This document shows, one piece after another, positions 16,887-23,989 of a DNA stretch of 64,000 nucleotides. This stretch comes from Calditrichales bacterium MX18-03 (GTDB lineage: Bacteria; Bacillota; Clostridia; Lutisporales; Lutisporaceae). The stretch lies in assembly GCA_021083345.1 (NCBI GenBank), contig JAJGRE010000003.1:62001-126000 (forward strand). The letters are read 5' to 3'. Under the pieces are notes generated by a model. It was given only the letters and a program-made list of their open reading frames with translations. It did no database searches and was not told the origin of the DNA. The number at the start of each line of letters is the position of its first letter. Within the stretch, counting starts at the first letter, position 1. The position numbers and the translations under genes are program-made.

Positions 16887-17234
16887 GTATCAATGAGTTC
16901 TTTGTATGGATCAATGACTGGCATTTTATATTGTTTGCGTGTAGTCGGCAGGTTCCAGTCATCCTTATCCGCGTACTTTTTGGCAGTACGCCAATCAATA
17001 CCGATAGTCTCGGCAATCTCTGTAATATTTGCTCCTTCAATTTCTCGAAGGAATCGGATATACTGTTGTTGAGGCACTTTCAACATCCTTTCAAACCCCT
17101 CTCGTTATTTGCTTCGAACACAAACAACGATAAGGTAAATTGATGGAGTTGGCAAGTGCCTTCCTATTAGGCTAAACTGGTAATTCTACTCTGTAGATTT
17201 TGGCTGCCGGTCTCTGTATTTCTATTTTGCCATA

Positions 17235-17244
17235 AACTCCCACA
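17235..17244. repeat. probable IS21 target duplication, right
   Basis: AACTCCCACA, partner of 13416-13425. Confidence 0.6.
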
Positions 17245-17303
17245 CGTCTCATACCTCGCAATATATAAAGATAGCCAAGCAGGACAATTTTATATTGTAC
17301 TCA

Positions 17304-17918
17304 TTATCTGTATTTTCCATTTGTAAAATGAAAATCACATTTACTTTGTCCTCTACCAAGGGTTTCAGTTCGTTCAAATATAATGTTAGGACTGTATCCA
17401 GCTAAAGTTATATCATCATTAGTACAGAACAAAGGACATAGTTCAAGACAATTATACCTTTGGGTAGTCTCCAAATATATACAACTCGTAAAATCAAAGT
17501 GTACTTCCTTATTACTATATTTTACCCATTCAATATGCCATCCTTCTTTGGGATATTGATTTGTAATAGTTAATTTGCAAAACATCTTAAATATATAGTA
17601 GCCAAATGGCATTTTGCCAAGAAGGCGATTTTTCTTTTGAACTTTTTTACATGCAATTTGCAATAATTCTGAAGTGAAATCATAAGCCCCTTCACGAGTA
17701 ATTCCAAGCTCCTTAAAAGCCAAATACATTGCTATGGTTGGTAGCATGTTTTTTTCCATGTGCCATTTTATAGCTTTGCTGTTTTTATAATCAGATTCAT
17801 TTATCATTTTTGCTAATATATTTTCAGCAGTTTCATATATCTTGTTTCCTGTATCTTTACCAAGTTTACTTATACAGTATTTATAAAAAAACTTAAATTG
17901 AGTTTTATTGAAGTTCAT
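17304..17918 (-). CDS. L-2-amino-thiazoline-4-carboxylic acid hydrolase-like protein
   Basis: A 204-residue protein matching the ATC hydrolase family by its C-terminal half: FDFTSCIYLETTQRYNCLELCPLFCTNDD (about residues 137-165) and NIIFERTETLGRGQSKCDFHF. The conserved Cys in ELCPLFC and the final GxGxxxCDFxF are family hallmarks. The biochemical activity of most members is unproven. ATG with GGGAGA upstream. Cargo of cassette C7, whose 3' side was later split by the IS elements; the cassette ends still match at 18045 and 13357. Confidence 0.85.
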   Translation of the reverse strand: MNFNKTQFKFFYKYCISKLGKDTGNKIYETAENILAKMINESDYKNSKAIKWHMEKNMLPTIAMYLAFKELGITREGAYDFTSELLQIACKKVQKKNRLLGKMPFGYYIFKMFCKLTITNQYPKEGWHIEWVKYSNKEVHFDFTSCIYLETTQRYNCLELCPLFCTNDDITLAGYSPNIIFERTETLGRGQSKCDFHFTNGKYR

Positions 17919-18007
17919 ATCTTATCTCCCATTTTATAAATGATTCTAGTTCGCACTATTAAAATAATATGCATTTAGCCATCAAAGACTTGCCCTAGCA
18001 ACAATTA

Positions 18008-18026
18008 GCGCCATGGAGGGCGCGCC
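18008..18026 (-). repeat. cassette 5' stem-loop
   Basis: Minus strand GCGCC-CTCCAT-GGCGC: perfect 5-bp stem with a CTCCAT loop, near the 5' boundary of cassette C7. Confidence 0.55.
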
Positions 18027-18040
18027 CTTTCGGAGTATTT

Positions 18041-18201
18041 CGGCTAATGTCCCGCATTCACGGCGCCACTGAACCGGACCCCAGAGCCCTTCCTCCTGGC
18101 GGTGCTTGTCACCCGGTGAAGTGGTGTGGTGAATAGCTCAGGAAAATACGTTAGTACACGAAGCCGACTTTGTTCCGTCAGCGTGAATGCATTGTTATAC
18201 G
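18041..18201 (-). other. attC-like recombination site
   Basis: A 161-bp typical site. R''/L'' reads GTATAACAATGCATTCACGC; L'/R' reads CGCCGTGAATGCGGGACATT. L'' GCATTCACG pairs perfectly with L' CGTGAATGC, with unequal spacers between L and R. R' is ATTAGCC instead of GTTAGCC. Confidence 0.88.
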
Positions 18202-18226
18202 TAGTTCAGCGTCCCTCAATGCAAGA

Positions 18227-18242
18227 GTGGCACGGATGCCGC
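18227..18242 (-). repeat. cassette-end stem-loop
   Basis: Minus strand GCGGC-ATCCGT-GCCAC: conserved loop and stem with one outer mismatch, between the P-loop kinase gene and its attC. Confidence 0.65.
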
Positions 18243-18261
18243 GGCCTTTAATCATTCCTTT

Positions 18262-18801
18262 CTATTCAACCACACTTAATAATATATTTAGACGCTCTTC
18301 TACATTCTTGTCTCCTTCAATTCTTAGTACAGGGCAATTCAAATTTGATAACCAAATGCTGTGTAAAGCTTTACTCCTCATATGAAGCCCAGCTTCATCA
18401 TATTGAGAAGCCCATTCCAAAAATTCCTTATGAAGTTGATGCCTTGAACCATCTGGTTCAATCTCTGCACCGTACCGCTGTATTTCTCTCTCTATCAGTC
18501 GTTTTATTCGAATTTCCTTTGGTAATGTCAAGTATACAACTAACTCGAAATCTGGAATAAAAATATCTCCCCACCGGCATAACGATCCAGATAGTACCCA
18601 TTTAGAAGCACTTTCCAGATCTCTACTTAAGAGGCCATTTCTTTCTTCTACCTCTCTTTTTCGAATAAATGGAATAGTTGTGGGAGCCCAGTAGTAATTA
18701 TCCGAGTCAAAATGACAATATCCGGTTCTCTCAGAAAATGCTCTAGCCAGTGTAGTTGTACCTGAACCTGATGCTCCCATGATGTGTATTCTCTTAATCA
18801 T
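18262..18801 (-). CDS. P-loop NTPase, adenylate-kinase-like
   Basis: About 179 residues. Walker A GASGSGTTTLARAF near the N-terminus, a YCHFDSDNYYWAP substrate segment with an Asp that often plays the Walker-B-like role, SKWVLSGSLCRWGD, and an LID-like LPKEIRIKRLIEREIQRYG. This is the layout of bacterial adenylate-kinase-like or DNA-topology-modulation-like kinases found next to resistance genes. ATG at 18801 (GTG 18804 possible), AGAGGT upstream. Cassette C6. The phosphate acceptor is unknown. Confidence 0.82.
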   Translation of the reverse strand: MIKRIHIMGASGSGTTTLARAFSERTGYCHFDSDNYYWAPTTIPFIRKREVEERNGLLSRDLESASKWVLSGSLCRWGDIFIPDFELVVYLTLPKEIRIKRLIEREIQRYGAEIEPDGSRHQLHKEFLEWASQYDEAGLHMRSKALHSIWLSNLNCPVLRIEGDKNVEERLNILLSVVE

Positions 18802-18849
18802 CACGCACCTCTATGTAAACAATATTTATCTTCGAATCACTTCTAGAAA

Positions 18850-18870
18850 ATCCGCCCACGGATGGGCGGC
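18850..18870 (-). repeat. cassette 5' stem-loop
   Basis: Minus strand CCGCCC-ATCCGT-GGGCGG: perfect stem and the same loop as the 3'-side stem-loops, at the 5' end of cassette C6. Confidence 0.7.
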
Positions 18871-18887
18871 TATTTGCGCTGTATTTC

Positions 18888-19026
18888 GTGTAACGTCTCG
18901 TATTCACGACGCCACTGAACCGAACCCCGAAGACCTTCCTCCTGGCGGAGCTTGTCTTCCGGTGAAGAGGTGTGGTGAATGGCTTCTAGTAGCCAGTTTT
19001 CCGTCAGCGTGAATGTCGTGTTCTAC
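18888..19026 (-). other. attC-like recombination site
   Basis: A 139-bp site downstream of the GNAT gene at 19115: TAGAACACGACATTCACGC and GAATACGAGACGTTACACG. The L arms pair; the R'' box is AGAAC. Confidence 0.83.
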
Positions 19027-19053
19027 GTCGGACTGAGCCCCGCCGAGACAAGA

Positions 19054-19069
19054 GCAGCACGGATGCTGC
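19054..19069 (-). repeat. cassette-end stem-loop
   Basis: Minus strand GCAGC-ATCCGT-GCTGC: perfect stem, conserved loop. Confidence 0.7.
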
Positions 19070-19114
19070 GACCTTAAACTAACTCTATTCGTTTTATATA
19101 AAGTTTGAGAATCG

Positions 19115-19579
19115 TTATTCTTTTGACTTCATCATCAAACATTCCGTTATACCTTTTCTGTATAAGTTAGGTATATCACCAATTATTGAATATCCTATAT
19201 CTTTGTACAATCTTTTTGCATCTGGATTAAAATCGGCTACTACTAAAAAAAGTTTTGAATATTTTTTATAATAAACATCTTCAATAAATTTTAAGAGTAT
19301 TTTACCTATCCCCTGACCACGACTTTCACTATTGACAGCAATAATATGTATATAAGGAAACGAATGAAAGATTCCATTTAATATAACCCATACAAACCCC
19401 TTACAGTTGTTATTATTGTCTATTGCGACATATATATCGTTTTCATTAAATCCTTCTTCTAATGATTTTCGAGCACTTCCCTTTTCTGAAAAATATCTTT
19501 TCCCCAGTTCTGAATTTACTAATGCATCCTCGCAATCATCAATATAATTTATACTTCCCTTTATAACTGTTATTTCCAT
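19115..19579 (-). CDS. GNAT N-acetyltransferase
   Basis: 154 residues. N-terminal MEITVIKGSINYIDDCEDALVNSELG, then VAIDNNNNCKGFVWVIL, the acetyl-CoA site IIAVNSESRGQGIGKILLKFIE (about residues 79-100), VADFNPDAKRLYKDIGYSIIGDIPNLYRKGITE. The final YRKGITECLMMK end is seen in RimI-like Firmicute acetyltransferases. ATG with TTAGGGGG upstream. Cassette C5. Substrate unknown. Confidence 0.87.
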   Translation of the reverse strand: MEITVIKGSINYIDDCEDALVNSELGKRYFSEKGSARKSLEEGFNENDIYVAIDNNNNCKGFVWVILNGIFHSFPYIHIIAVNSESRGQGIGKILLKFIEDVYYKKYSKLFLVVADFNPDAKRLYKDIGYSIIGDIPNLYRKGITECLMMKSKE

Positions 19580-19655
19580 ACAAATTCACCCCCTAATCTT
19601 AAGCTTACTTCGCAATAATCTACATATATGTACTTCTAAAGCCAATCCCTAAAAT

Positions 19656-19672
19656 GCGCAACACGATGTTGC
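19656..19672 (-). repeat. cassette 5' stem-loop
   Basis: Minus strand GCGCAAC-ATCGT-GTTGCGC: perfect 7-bp stem. Compared with the copy at 11672 a C-G pair is replaced by an A-T pair, a compensated change. Confidence 0.7.
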
Positions 19673-19690
19673 GCCAATTGCTCGGTCTGT

Positions 19691-19881
19691 TGTAGAACGG
19701 TTTCGCACTCACGACACCACTGAACCGGATCTCAAAGCCCTTCCCCCTGGCGGAGCTTCGCTCCCTGTGAAGGGGTGTGGTTGCCCTGACCCTACTTCAA
19801 AGCAAGTGCATCTGGCAATCCAAGGCACGCAAGCTTCTTGCTCCTGCCCGCTGTGCCGCAGCGTGAGGGCTTTGTTAGTTG
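19691..19881 (-). other. attC-like recombination site (long type)
   Basis: A 191-bp long-type site downstream of the hydrolase at 20060: AACTAACAAAGCCCTCACGC and GCGAAACCGTTCTACA. Confidence 0.85.
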
Positions 19882-19890
19882 ATGATAATG

Positions 19891-20027
19891 CCTGCAACGC
19901 CCTGCTCAGTTATCTTTATATATCACTTTCGGTACCCGGGACCTGACATGAGTCGATTATGTTAATTTTGTCTCTCTTGGGTTTGAATCACTAACAAACT
20001 CCGCATAGGAGTTTGCACCTTATACAA
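19891..20027 (-). repeat. conserved cassette 3' module, copy 4
   Basis: After the hydrolase at 20060: GCAAACTCC TATGC GGAGTTTG perfect hairpin, TTCAAACCCAAGAGAGAC, GTCAGGTCCCGGGTACCG. Confidence 0.82.
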
Positions 20028-20059
20028 ATAAAATGAGTTAGTTCAATTTCCCATTATAT

Positions 20060-20770
20060 TCAAAACTCAAAGATATTATTTCTCAGCCACTGCCTAAAAC
20101 AATGCAATTGTTCGTCAGTATGAAAATAATGCTCCGTATTTTCCAATACTTGCAACTTGCAATGGTAACGTTTCACAAATTCGGAAACCACATTAAGTTC
20201 AGAAAGATTATCATCTGAACCGTATAGAATCGCAGTTGGTATATCCCAAGCGTCAACAGGATGAGATTTTACATAGCAGTAATAATCCCAATAGAGTGTT
20301 TGTCCGATTGGTGTTTCAATTTCTTTTTCTACCTCTAACCTGTCCTCACTAATATTGAACCATGCCATCATGTTATTTATAATTCGTTCCATGTTTAACA
20401 CAGGAGAAAGGAACAGACATTGTTCAAGGGGCAAACCTCTGTACGCTAGCAAGCTAAAATAGGAACCCATACTACAAGCAAATATACTTATATTATCTGA
20501 AATAGATTGCGCATACCCAATAATAGTAGTAAGGTCATTAACACAGTTTTGAACCTTGCAAGCATAATCATCGCCTTTACGTTCCCCATGTTCAGGTAAA
20601 TCAAAGCTGAGTACCTGATACCCTTTGTCAATTGCTTCTTCTGCAAAAACTGCAATTGCATTATCATCCTTGCTGGACATATTTCCATGAACAGCTATGA
20701 ATAGTTTATCCGATGGTTCTCCCCACATAATTGCAGGAATGTCTTCAATCTTAAATTTAATTTTTCTCAT
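20060..20770 (-). CDS. alpha/beta hydrolase
   Basis: 236 residues. KLFIAVHGNMSSKDD opens the fold with an HGN oxyanion strand; FDLPEHGERKGD follows; the nucleophile is the Ser of SIFACSMGSYFS (GxSxG variant CSMGS); the acid is likely in AILYGSDDNLSEL, and the His is in ENTEHYFHTDEQ. This is the pattern of small serine hydrolases such as the UMTA/Axe-like groups. ATG with GAGGA upstream. Cassette C4, with the conserved leader and 3' module. Substrate unknown. Confidence 0.87.
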   Translation of the reverse strand: MRKIKFKIEDIPAIMWGEPSDKLFIAVHGNMSSKDDNAIAVFAEEAIDKGYQVLSFDLPEHGERKGDDYACKVQNCVNDLTTIIGYAQSISDNISIFACSMGSYFSLLAYRGLPLEQCLFLSPVLNMERIINNMMAWFNISEDRLEVEKEIETPIGQTLYWDYYCYVKSHPVDAWDIPTAILYGSDDNLSELNVVSEFVKRYHCKLQVLENTEHYFHTDEQLHCFRQWLRNNIFEF

Positions 20771-20820
20771 AATTTTTTCCTCTTCGTCAAATATGAATGA
20801 TATTTACTTTGTCTCTTCAA

Positions 20821-20885
20821 ATGGATACGCAATATAAGAAACGTGCTTCTTACGTAAATTAACCCGCATTATCTGTCAGCTAACG
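20821..20885 (-). repeat. conserved cassette 5' leader, copy 6
   Basis: GTTAGCTGACAGATAATGCG then TTTACGTAAGAAGCACG and TTTCTTATATTGCGTATCC on the minus strand, in front of the hydrolase at 20060. Closest to copy 1. Confidence 0.65.
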
Positions 20886-21038
20886 TCCCGCATTCACGAC
20901 GCCACTGAACCGGACCACAAAGCCCTTCTCCTTGGCGGTGCTTGCCACCCGGTGAAGTGGTGTGGTGAATGGCTGAGTGGAAAAACGTCAGTATTCGAAG
21001 CCGACATAGTCCCGTCAGCGTGAATGCATTGTTATCGG
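20877..21038 (-). other. attC-like recombination site
   Basis: A 162-bp typical site downstream of the Ser/Thr kinase: CGATAACAATGCATTCACGC and CGTCGTGAATGCGGGACGTT. L'' and L' pair perfectly. Confidence 0.9.
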
Positions 21039-21062
21039 ATGGATGAAGCCCTACAGAGACTA

Positions 21063-21082
21063 AAAATGGCATGAAGGCCATT
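21063..21082 (-). repeat. cassette-end stem-loop
   Basis: Minus strand AAATGGC-CTTCAT-GCCATTT: a perfect 7-bp stem of different sequence with a diverged loop, at the same position relative to attC. Confidence 0.6.
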
Positions 21083-21204
21083 TCCCCAGATTATAAGAGT
21101 ACCTCTTAACCGTAAGTATTACTACTGCGCCTACCATGAAATGATTACAAATTCAATGAAAAATGTTCATAGGTATGATAAGTATAATTTCAAATAAAAG
21201 ATTT

Positions 21205-22329
21205 TTAGAACGGCAAGTCATCATCTATTTCAATTTTTATTGCCGATAACCTCGTATATATATTATCAATCACGATTTTCTGTCTATAAGGAGATAATCT
21301 AATTAATAGCTCATAGAAATTCTTTACGCACTCAACTTCAACAGATTTTCTAGAACTATAATAGTACCTACCCGACACAAAACAATTTAATAATTTTTCA
21401 TTCGCCTGAATATATTCTTCTAACGAGTTATCACGAATTAATGCAGATAATAAACTTAACGTAGCAGATAAATCATTTAATGGATTGAATCGATCAATGA
21501 ATTTGCTAATTACATTACATAGTTGATTTGCAAACCTTAAATATATTTCTTTCTCAGATTCGTTAAAGTCTACTTGGCTTAAAATCCCTGTTGAAATCTC
21601 TTTGGAAACTTCAAAAAATGACTTGTATCTTTGACTTGGTTTAGGTTTAATCATTTTGTCAATTATATGATTAAAGCTAAATTTTTCTATTTCTTCACCA
21701 AGTAAGTCTTGGAACAACTTCCCAATAAAATAGACTTCGGTTTGATGATTGTACGTGCCATCATTATAGACTTCATCTGGAAGTTCTGTAACTGGCCAAT
21801 TTAAGATTACACTTTTTCCACCTTTTTCATCACTTTTGAGCTTTTTCCCAAACCCAAAATCAATTATTTTAACGTTCTCGTACTTATCAATAAGAATATT
21901 AGCGGGTCTTATATCTCTATGTAAGATATCATTATTCTCTAAATATTCAAATGCGCCTACTACTTCAATAAAAATGTCATTCCACTCTTTCCCCCACCCA
22001 CAAGGTTCAAATTTATCAATTGTCTCGCCATCAACATATTCCATCTGGAGATAGCCAAGTTTAGCTTCTGGATATAAGTAATAGTTATAAACCCTAACAA
22101 TATTAGGATGAGATATTTTGAAAAGTATCTTAATTTCTTCAACAAAACGAACATAGTATTCGTCAATATAATCCAAATCCTTTGGAGCATACTTTTTAAA
22201 GGCGAATAGCATATCTGTGGTCTCATCCTCAAATAAGTGAGTATCACCAGTCCCACCTCCACCAAGTGGCCTAATGTATCTAAATTGTTTCTTCCTGTCA
22301 AACTCAACTATATCGCCCGTCTTCAACAT
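21205..22329 (-). CDS. eukaryote-like Ser/Thr protein kinase
   Basis: About 374 residues. The kinase domain spans residues about 15-250: glycine loop PLGGGGTGDTHLF, ATP Lys in MLFAFKKYA, catalytic loop ILHRDIRPANILID, metal-binding IIDFGFGKKL, and a C-lobe with YNHQTEVYFIGKLFQDLL. The C-terminal 120 residues are helical with no recognised domain; there is no membrane segment. ATG at 22329 has GGAG 8 bases upstream (TTG at 22344 less likely). Cassette C3. It has the catalytic residues of an active kinase; targets unknown, a defence or stress role is only a possibility. Confidence 0.9.
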   Translation of the reverse strand: MLKTGDIVEFDRKKQFRYIRPLGGGGTGDTHLFEDETTDMLFAFKKYAPKDLDYIDEYYVRFVEEIKILFKISHPNIVRVYNYYLYPEAKLGYLQMEYVDGETIDKFEPCGWGKEWNDIFIEVVGAFEYLENNDILHRDIRPANILIDKYENVKIIDFGFGKKLKSDEKGGKSVILNWPVTELPDEVYNDGTYNHQTEVYFIGKLFQDLLGEEIEKFSFNHIIDKMIKPKPSQRYKSFFEVSKEISTGILSQVDFNESEKEIYLRFANQLCNVISKFIDRFNPLNDLSATLSLLSALIRDNSLEEYIQANEKLLNCFVSGRYYYSSRKSVEVECVKNFYELLIRLSPYRQKIVIDNIYTRLSAIKIEIDDDLPF

Positions 22330-22370
22330 ATATCTCATCTCCAATCTTATTTTCCGTTAGGTATTCTAAT

Positions 22371-22388
22371 CCGCGACACGATGTCGCG
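22371..22388 (-). repeat. cassette 5' stem-loop
   Basis: Minus strand CCGCGAC-ATCGT-GTCGCGG: perfect stem, near the 5' boundary of cassette C3. Confidence 0.7.
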
Positions 22389-22403
22389 GCCTGCTTCATC
22401 TTT

Positions 22404-22596
22404 CCGATAACGGGTTCGCACTCACGACACCTCTGAACCGGACCTGCAGAGCTTGTCTCCCTGGCGGAGCTTCGCTCCCGGTGAAGGGGTGTGGTTGCCC
22501 TGACCTACTCCAAAGCAAATGCATCCGGCAACCCAAGGCACGCATGCCCAATGCCTCAACCCGCCGTGCCGCAGCGTGAGGGCATTGTTAGCTGAT
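22404..22596 (-). other. attC-like recombination site (long type)
   Basis: A 193-bp long-type site downstream of the 122-residue unknown: AGCTAACAATGCCCTCACGC and GTGAGTGCGAACCCGTTATC. Confidence 0.87.
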
Positions 22597-22604
22597 GGAT
22601 AATG

Positions 22605-22742
22605 CCCCGCAACGCTTTACTTAATAACCGTTCTAAAACGCTTCCGGTACCCGGGACCTGACATGCGTTGCTTGTGTAAGTATTGCCTCCCTTGGGTTTA
22701 AATATCTGACAAACTCCGCATAGGAGTTTGTACCTTACAAGA
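22605..22742 (-). repeat. conserved cassette 3' module, copy 5
   Basis: After the unknown gene at 22761: ACAAACTCC TATGC GGAGTTTGT perfect hairpin, TTTAAACCCAAGGGAGG, GTCAGGTCCCGGGTACCGG. Confidence 0.82.
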
Positions 22743-22760
22743 ATGAATTTAACCATATAT

Positions 22761-23129
22761 TTAGTATGCAGGTGAACCCATCGTAAGGCTTCCAGTATCT
22801 AGGTCAATAGAATACCACCAACCGGAAAGAGGAGACTTTATTGCTAAACTATCTGCTTCGTTACAAGCAATTTGTTTTCCGCTCAAGTACCAGAAACTAT
22901 AATGCTCTGGAGGTGCAACTTTAAACAACAAATTGCCTTCTAAGTTGAATCCATACAAATAGTCAGTATCTCGGGAATCTCTTGTCAATATCAATACCCT
23001 ATCTTCTTTTGAAAAAACGCTTACAGTTTCAACTTCACCCAATTCATACCTAGCATTGTCGCTTGTAACATAATTAAAATCCTTACCTTCTGTTGAGAAA
23101 TGGAACTTATCATTTACTCCAAAGAACAT
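22761..23129 (-). CDS. unrecognised protein (122 aa)
   Basis: Starts MFFGVNDKFHFSTEGKDFNYV with GAGGGGT upstream of the ATG at 23129. It has a beta-rich look with alternating hydrophobic strands (RVLILTRDSRDTDYLYGFNL, GNLLFKVAPPEHYSFWYLSG) and ends WYSIDLDTGSLTMGSPAY, like part of a beta-propeller or a WD/PQQ-type repeat unit. No signal peptide or membrane segment. I do not recognise the family. Cassette C2, with the conserved leader and 3' module. Confidence 0.65.
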   Translation of the reverse strand: MFFGVNDKFHFSTEGKDFNYVTSDNARYELGEVETVSVFSKEDRVLILTRDSRDTDYLYGFNLEGNLLFKVAPPEHYSFWYLSGKQIACNEADSLAIKSPLSGWWYSIDLDTGSLTMGSPAY

Positions 23130-23189
23130 TCTTTCACCCCTCATATAAAAGCAGTTCTTGTTTTATTGTATATAATACAAAAGTAATGT

Positions 23190-23225
23190 CTCTATAGTAG
23201 ACCAATCTGCATTATCTGTCAGCTA
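23190..23225 (-). repeat. conserved cassette 5' leader, copy 7 (short)
   Basis: GTTAGCTGACAGATAATGC then AGATTGGTCTACTATAG on the minus strand, in front of cassette C2. Confidence 0.6.
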
Positions 23226-23363
23226 ACGTCCCGCATTCACGACGCCCGAGCGCCTTAGATAGCTCTTATCTTAGGTGGTCGGGCGTGGTAAATGGCTGAG
23301 TGAACAAGCGTTAGTTTTCGAAGCCGACTTAGTCCCGTTAGTGTGAATGCACTGTTAGGCGTC
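23219..23363 (-). other. attC-like recombination site (divergent interior)
   Basis: A 145-bp site downstream of the first cassette's gene: CCTAACAGTGCATTCACAC and CGTCGTGAATGCGGGACGTT. Its interior GAGCTATCTAAGGCGCTCG resembles the site at 13219. Confidence 0.87.
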
Positions 23364-23385
23364 GTATGGTGTCCCTGACTTCAGA

Positions 23386-23405
23386 GGCTGGCAAGGAGGC
23401 CAGCC
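23386..23405 (-). repeat. cassette-end stem-loop
   Basis: Minus strand GGCTGGC-CTCCTT-GCCAGCC: perfect 7-bp stem, conserved loop. Same sequence as the copy at 4021. Confidence 0.7.
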
Positions 23406-23422
23406 ACCTGCTGTTTACATAT

Positions 23423-23857
23423 TTAAATTTTTGATAGTTCCTTTTTCATATAATATCGTATTATACCATCAGGATAACCTTTTAGTTCACCAAATACCGA
23501 ATAGCCATTCTTTATATAAAATTCTTGTGCTTGAAAACTTAATGTATCCAAGTGTATGAAACTACAGTTATTCTCTTTTGCAATTTCCTCAGCCTTTTTC
23601 AATAGTTCAGTGCCATAACCTTGTTTTCTGCGCTCCTCATCAATCCATAAAATGTCTATATGGAAACAGCCCCAGTATATACAGCCTAGCAAACCTGCAA
23701 TAATAGAATCATTTTCTTTTAGTACTAGATTAACAGCTGAAGGTTTTGAAAAAGGAATTGAAGAAGTGAATTGAAAATTATAACTTTTGAGATTTTCCCT
23801 AACATATCTAATATCTTCACTATCCCAGTCCTTTACTACTTGCAATTCAATACCCAT
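23423..23857 (-). CDS. GNAT N-acetyltransferase
   Basis: 144 residues. MGIELQVVKDWDSEDIRYVRENLKSYN, then KENDSIIAGLLGCIYWGCFHIDILWIDEERRKQGYGTELLKKAEE (acetyl-CoA loop RKQGYG, residues about 75-80), FIHLDTLSFQAQEFYIKNGYSVFGEL and the YYMKKEL end. The FQAQEFYIKNGY core is typical of a common Firmicute GNAT group. ATG with GAAGGG upstream. It is the first cassette (C1), nearest the attI-like site, so it would be the most recently inserted under the usual integron model. Confidence 0.88.
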   Translation of the reverse strand: MGIELQVVKDWDSEDIRYVRENLKSYNFQFTSSIPFSKPSAVNLVLKENDSIIAGLLGCIYWGCFHIDILWIDEERRKQGYGTELLKKAEEIAKENNCSFIHLDTLSFQAQEFYIKNGYSVFGELKGYPDGIIRYYMKKELSKI

Positions 23858-23956
23858 AAAAACACCCTTCTATTAGCTGTAGTTTGTTTTATATATTCAC
23901 TCTCTTTGCAATTTGAATATATGTATCATACTTCGCACAATCCGCTTTTTAATAAT

Positions 23957-23972
23957 CCGGGCAAGGATGCCC
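23957..23972 (-). repeat. cassette 5' stem-loop
   Basis: Minus strand GGGC-ATCCTT-GCCC: perfect stem and conserved loop between the attI-like boundary and the gene of cassette C1. Confidence 0.65.
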
Positions 23973-23989
23973 GACCTGCACCATATGTC

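Larger units (their letters stand above)
14214..17086 (-). pseudogene. istA: IS21-family transposase IstA, split by insertion
   Basis: The 5' part (16878-17086) begins MLKVPQQQYIRFLREIEG with an HTH (ITEIAETIGIDWRTAKKYA). The 3' part (14214-15513) carries the DDE domain (AQADFTTIQVSHDG, VRIW-like PERIWFDNLSAAV, GNEKGNVESKCGY). The IS256-family element sits between them. Removing it with one 9-bp duplication restores a continuous 499-residue frame reading ...DTILLEDSLLP..., so the insertion is recent and precise. Confidence 0.93.
13426..17234 (-). mobile_element. IS21-family element interrupted by an IS256-family element
   Basis: Contains istB and a split istA. The ends share TGGCAATACAAAAAT (left) and TGGCAAAATAGAAAT (right, reverse complement), CGGCAGC blocks, and an inner TTGCCAACTCC pair (13481-13491 and 17145-17155), the multiple terminal repeats expected of IS21. 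It inserted between the stop codon of the ATC-hydrolase gene and its attC, inside cassette C7. Confidence 0.85.

Noticed and set aside
2330-23363. A CRISPR array, because of the many spaced GC-rich repeats
   Set aside because: Repeats are 60-190 bp, imperfect, and separated by whole genes rather than short equal spacers; no cas genes.
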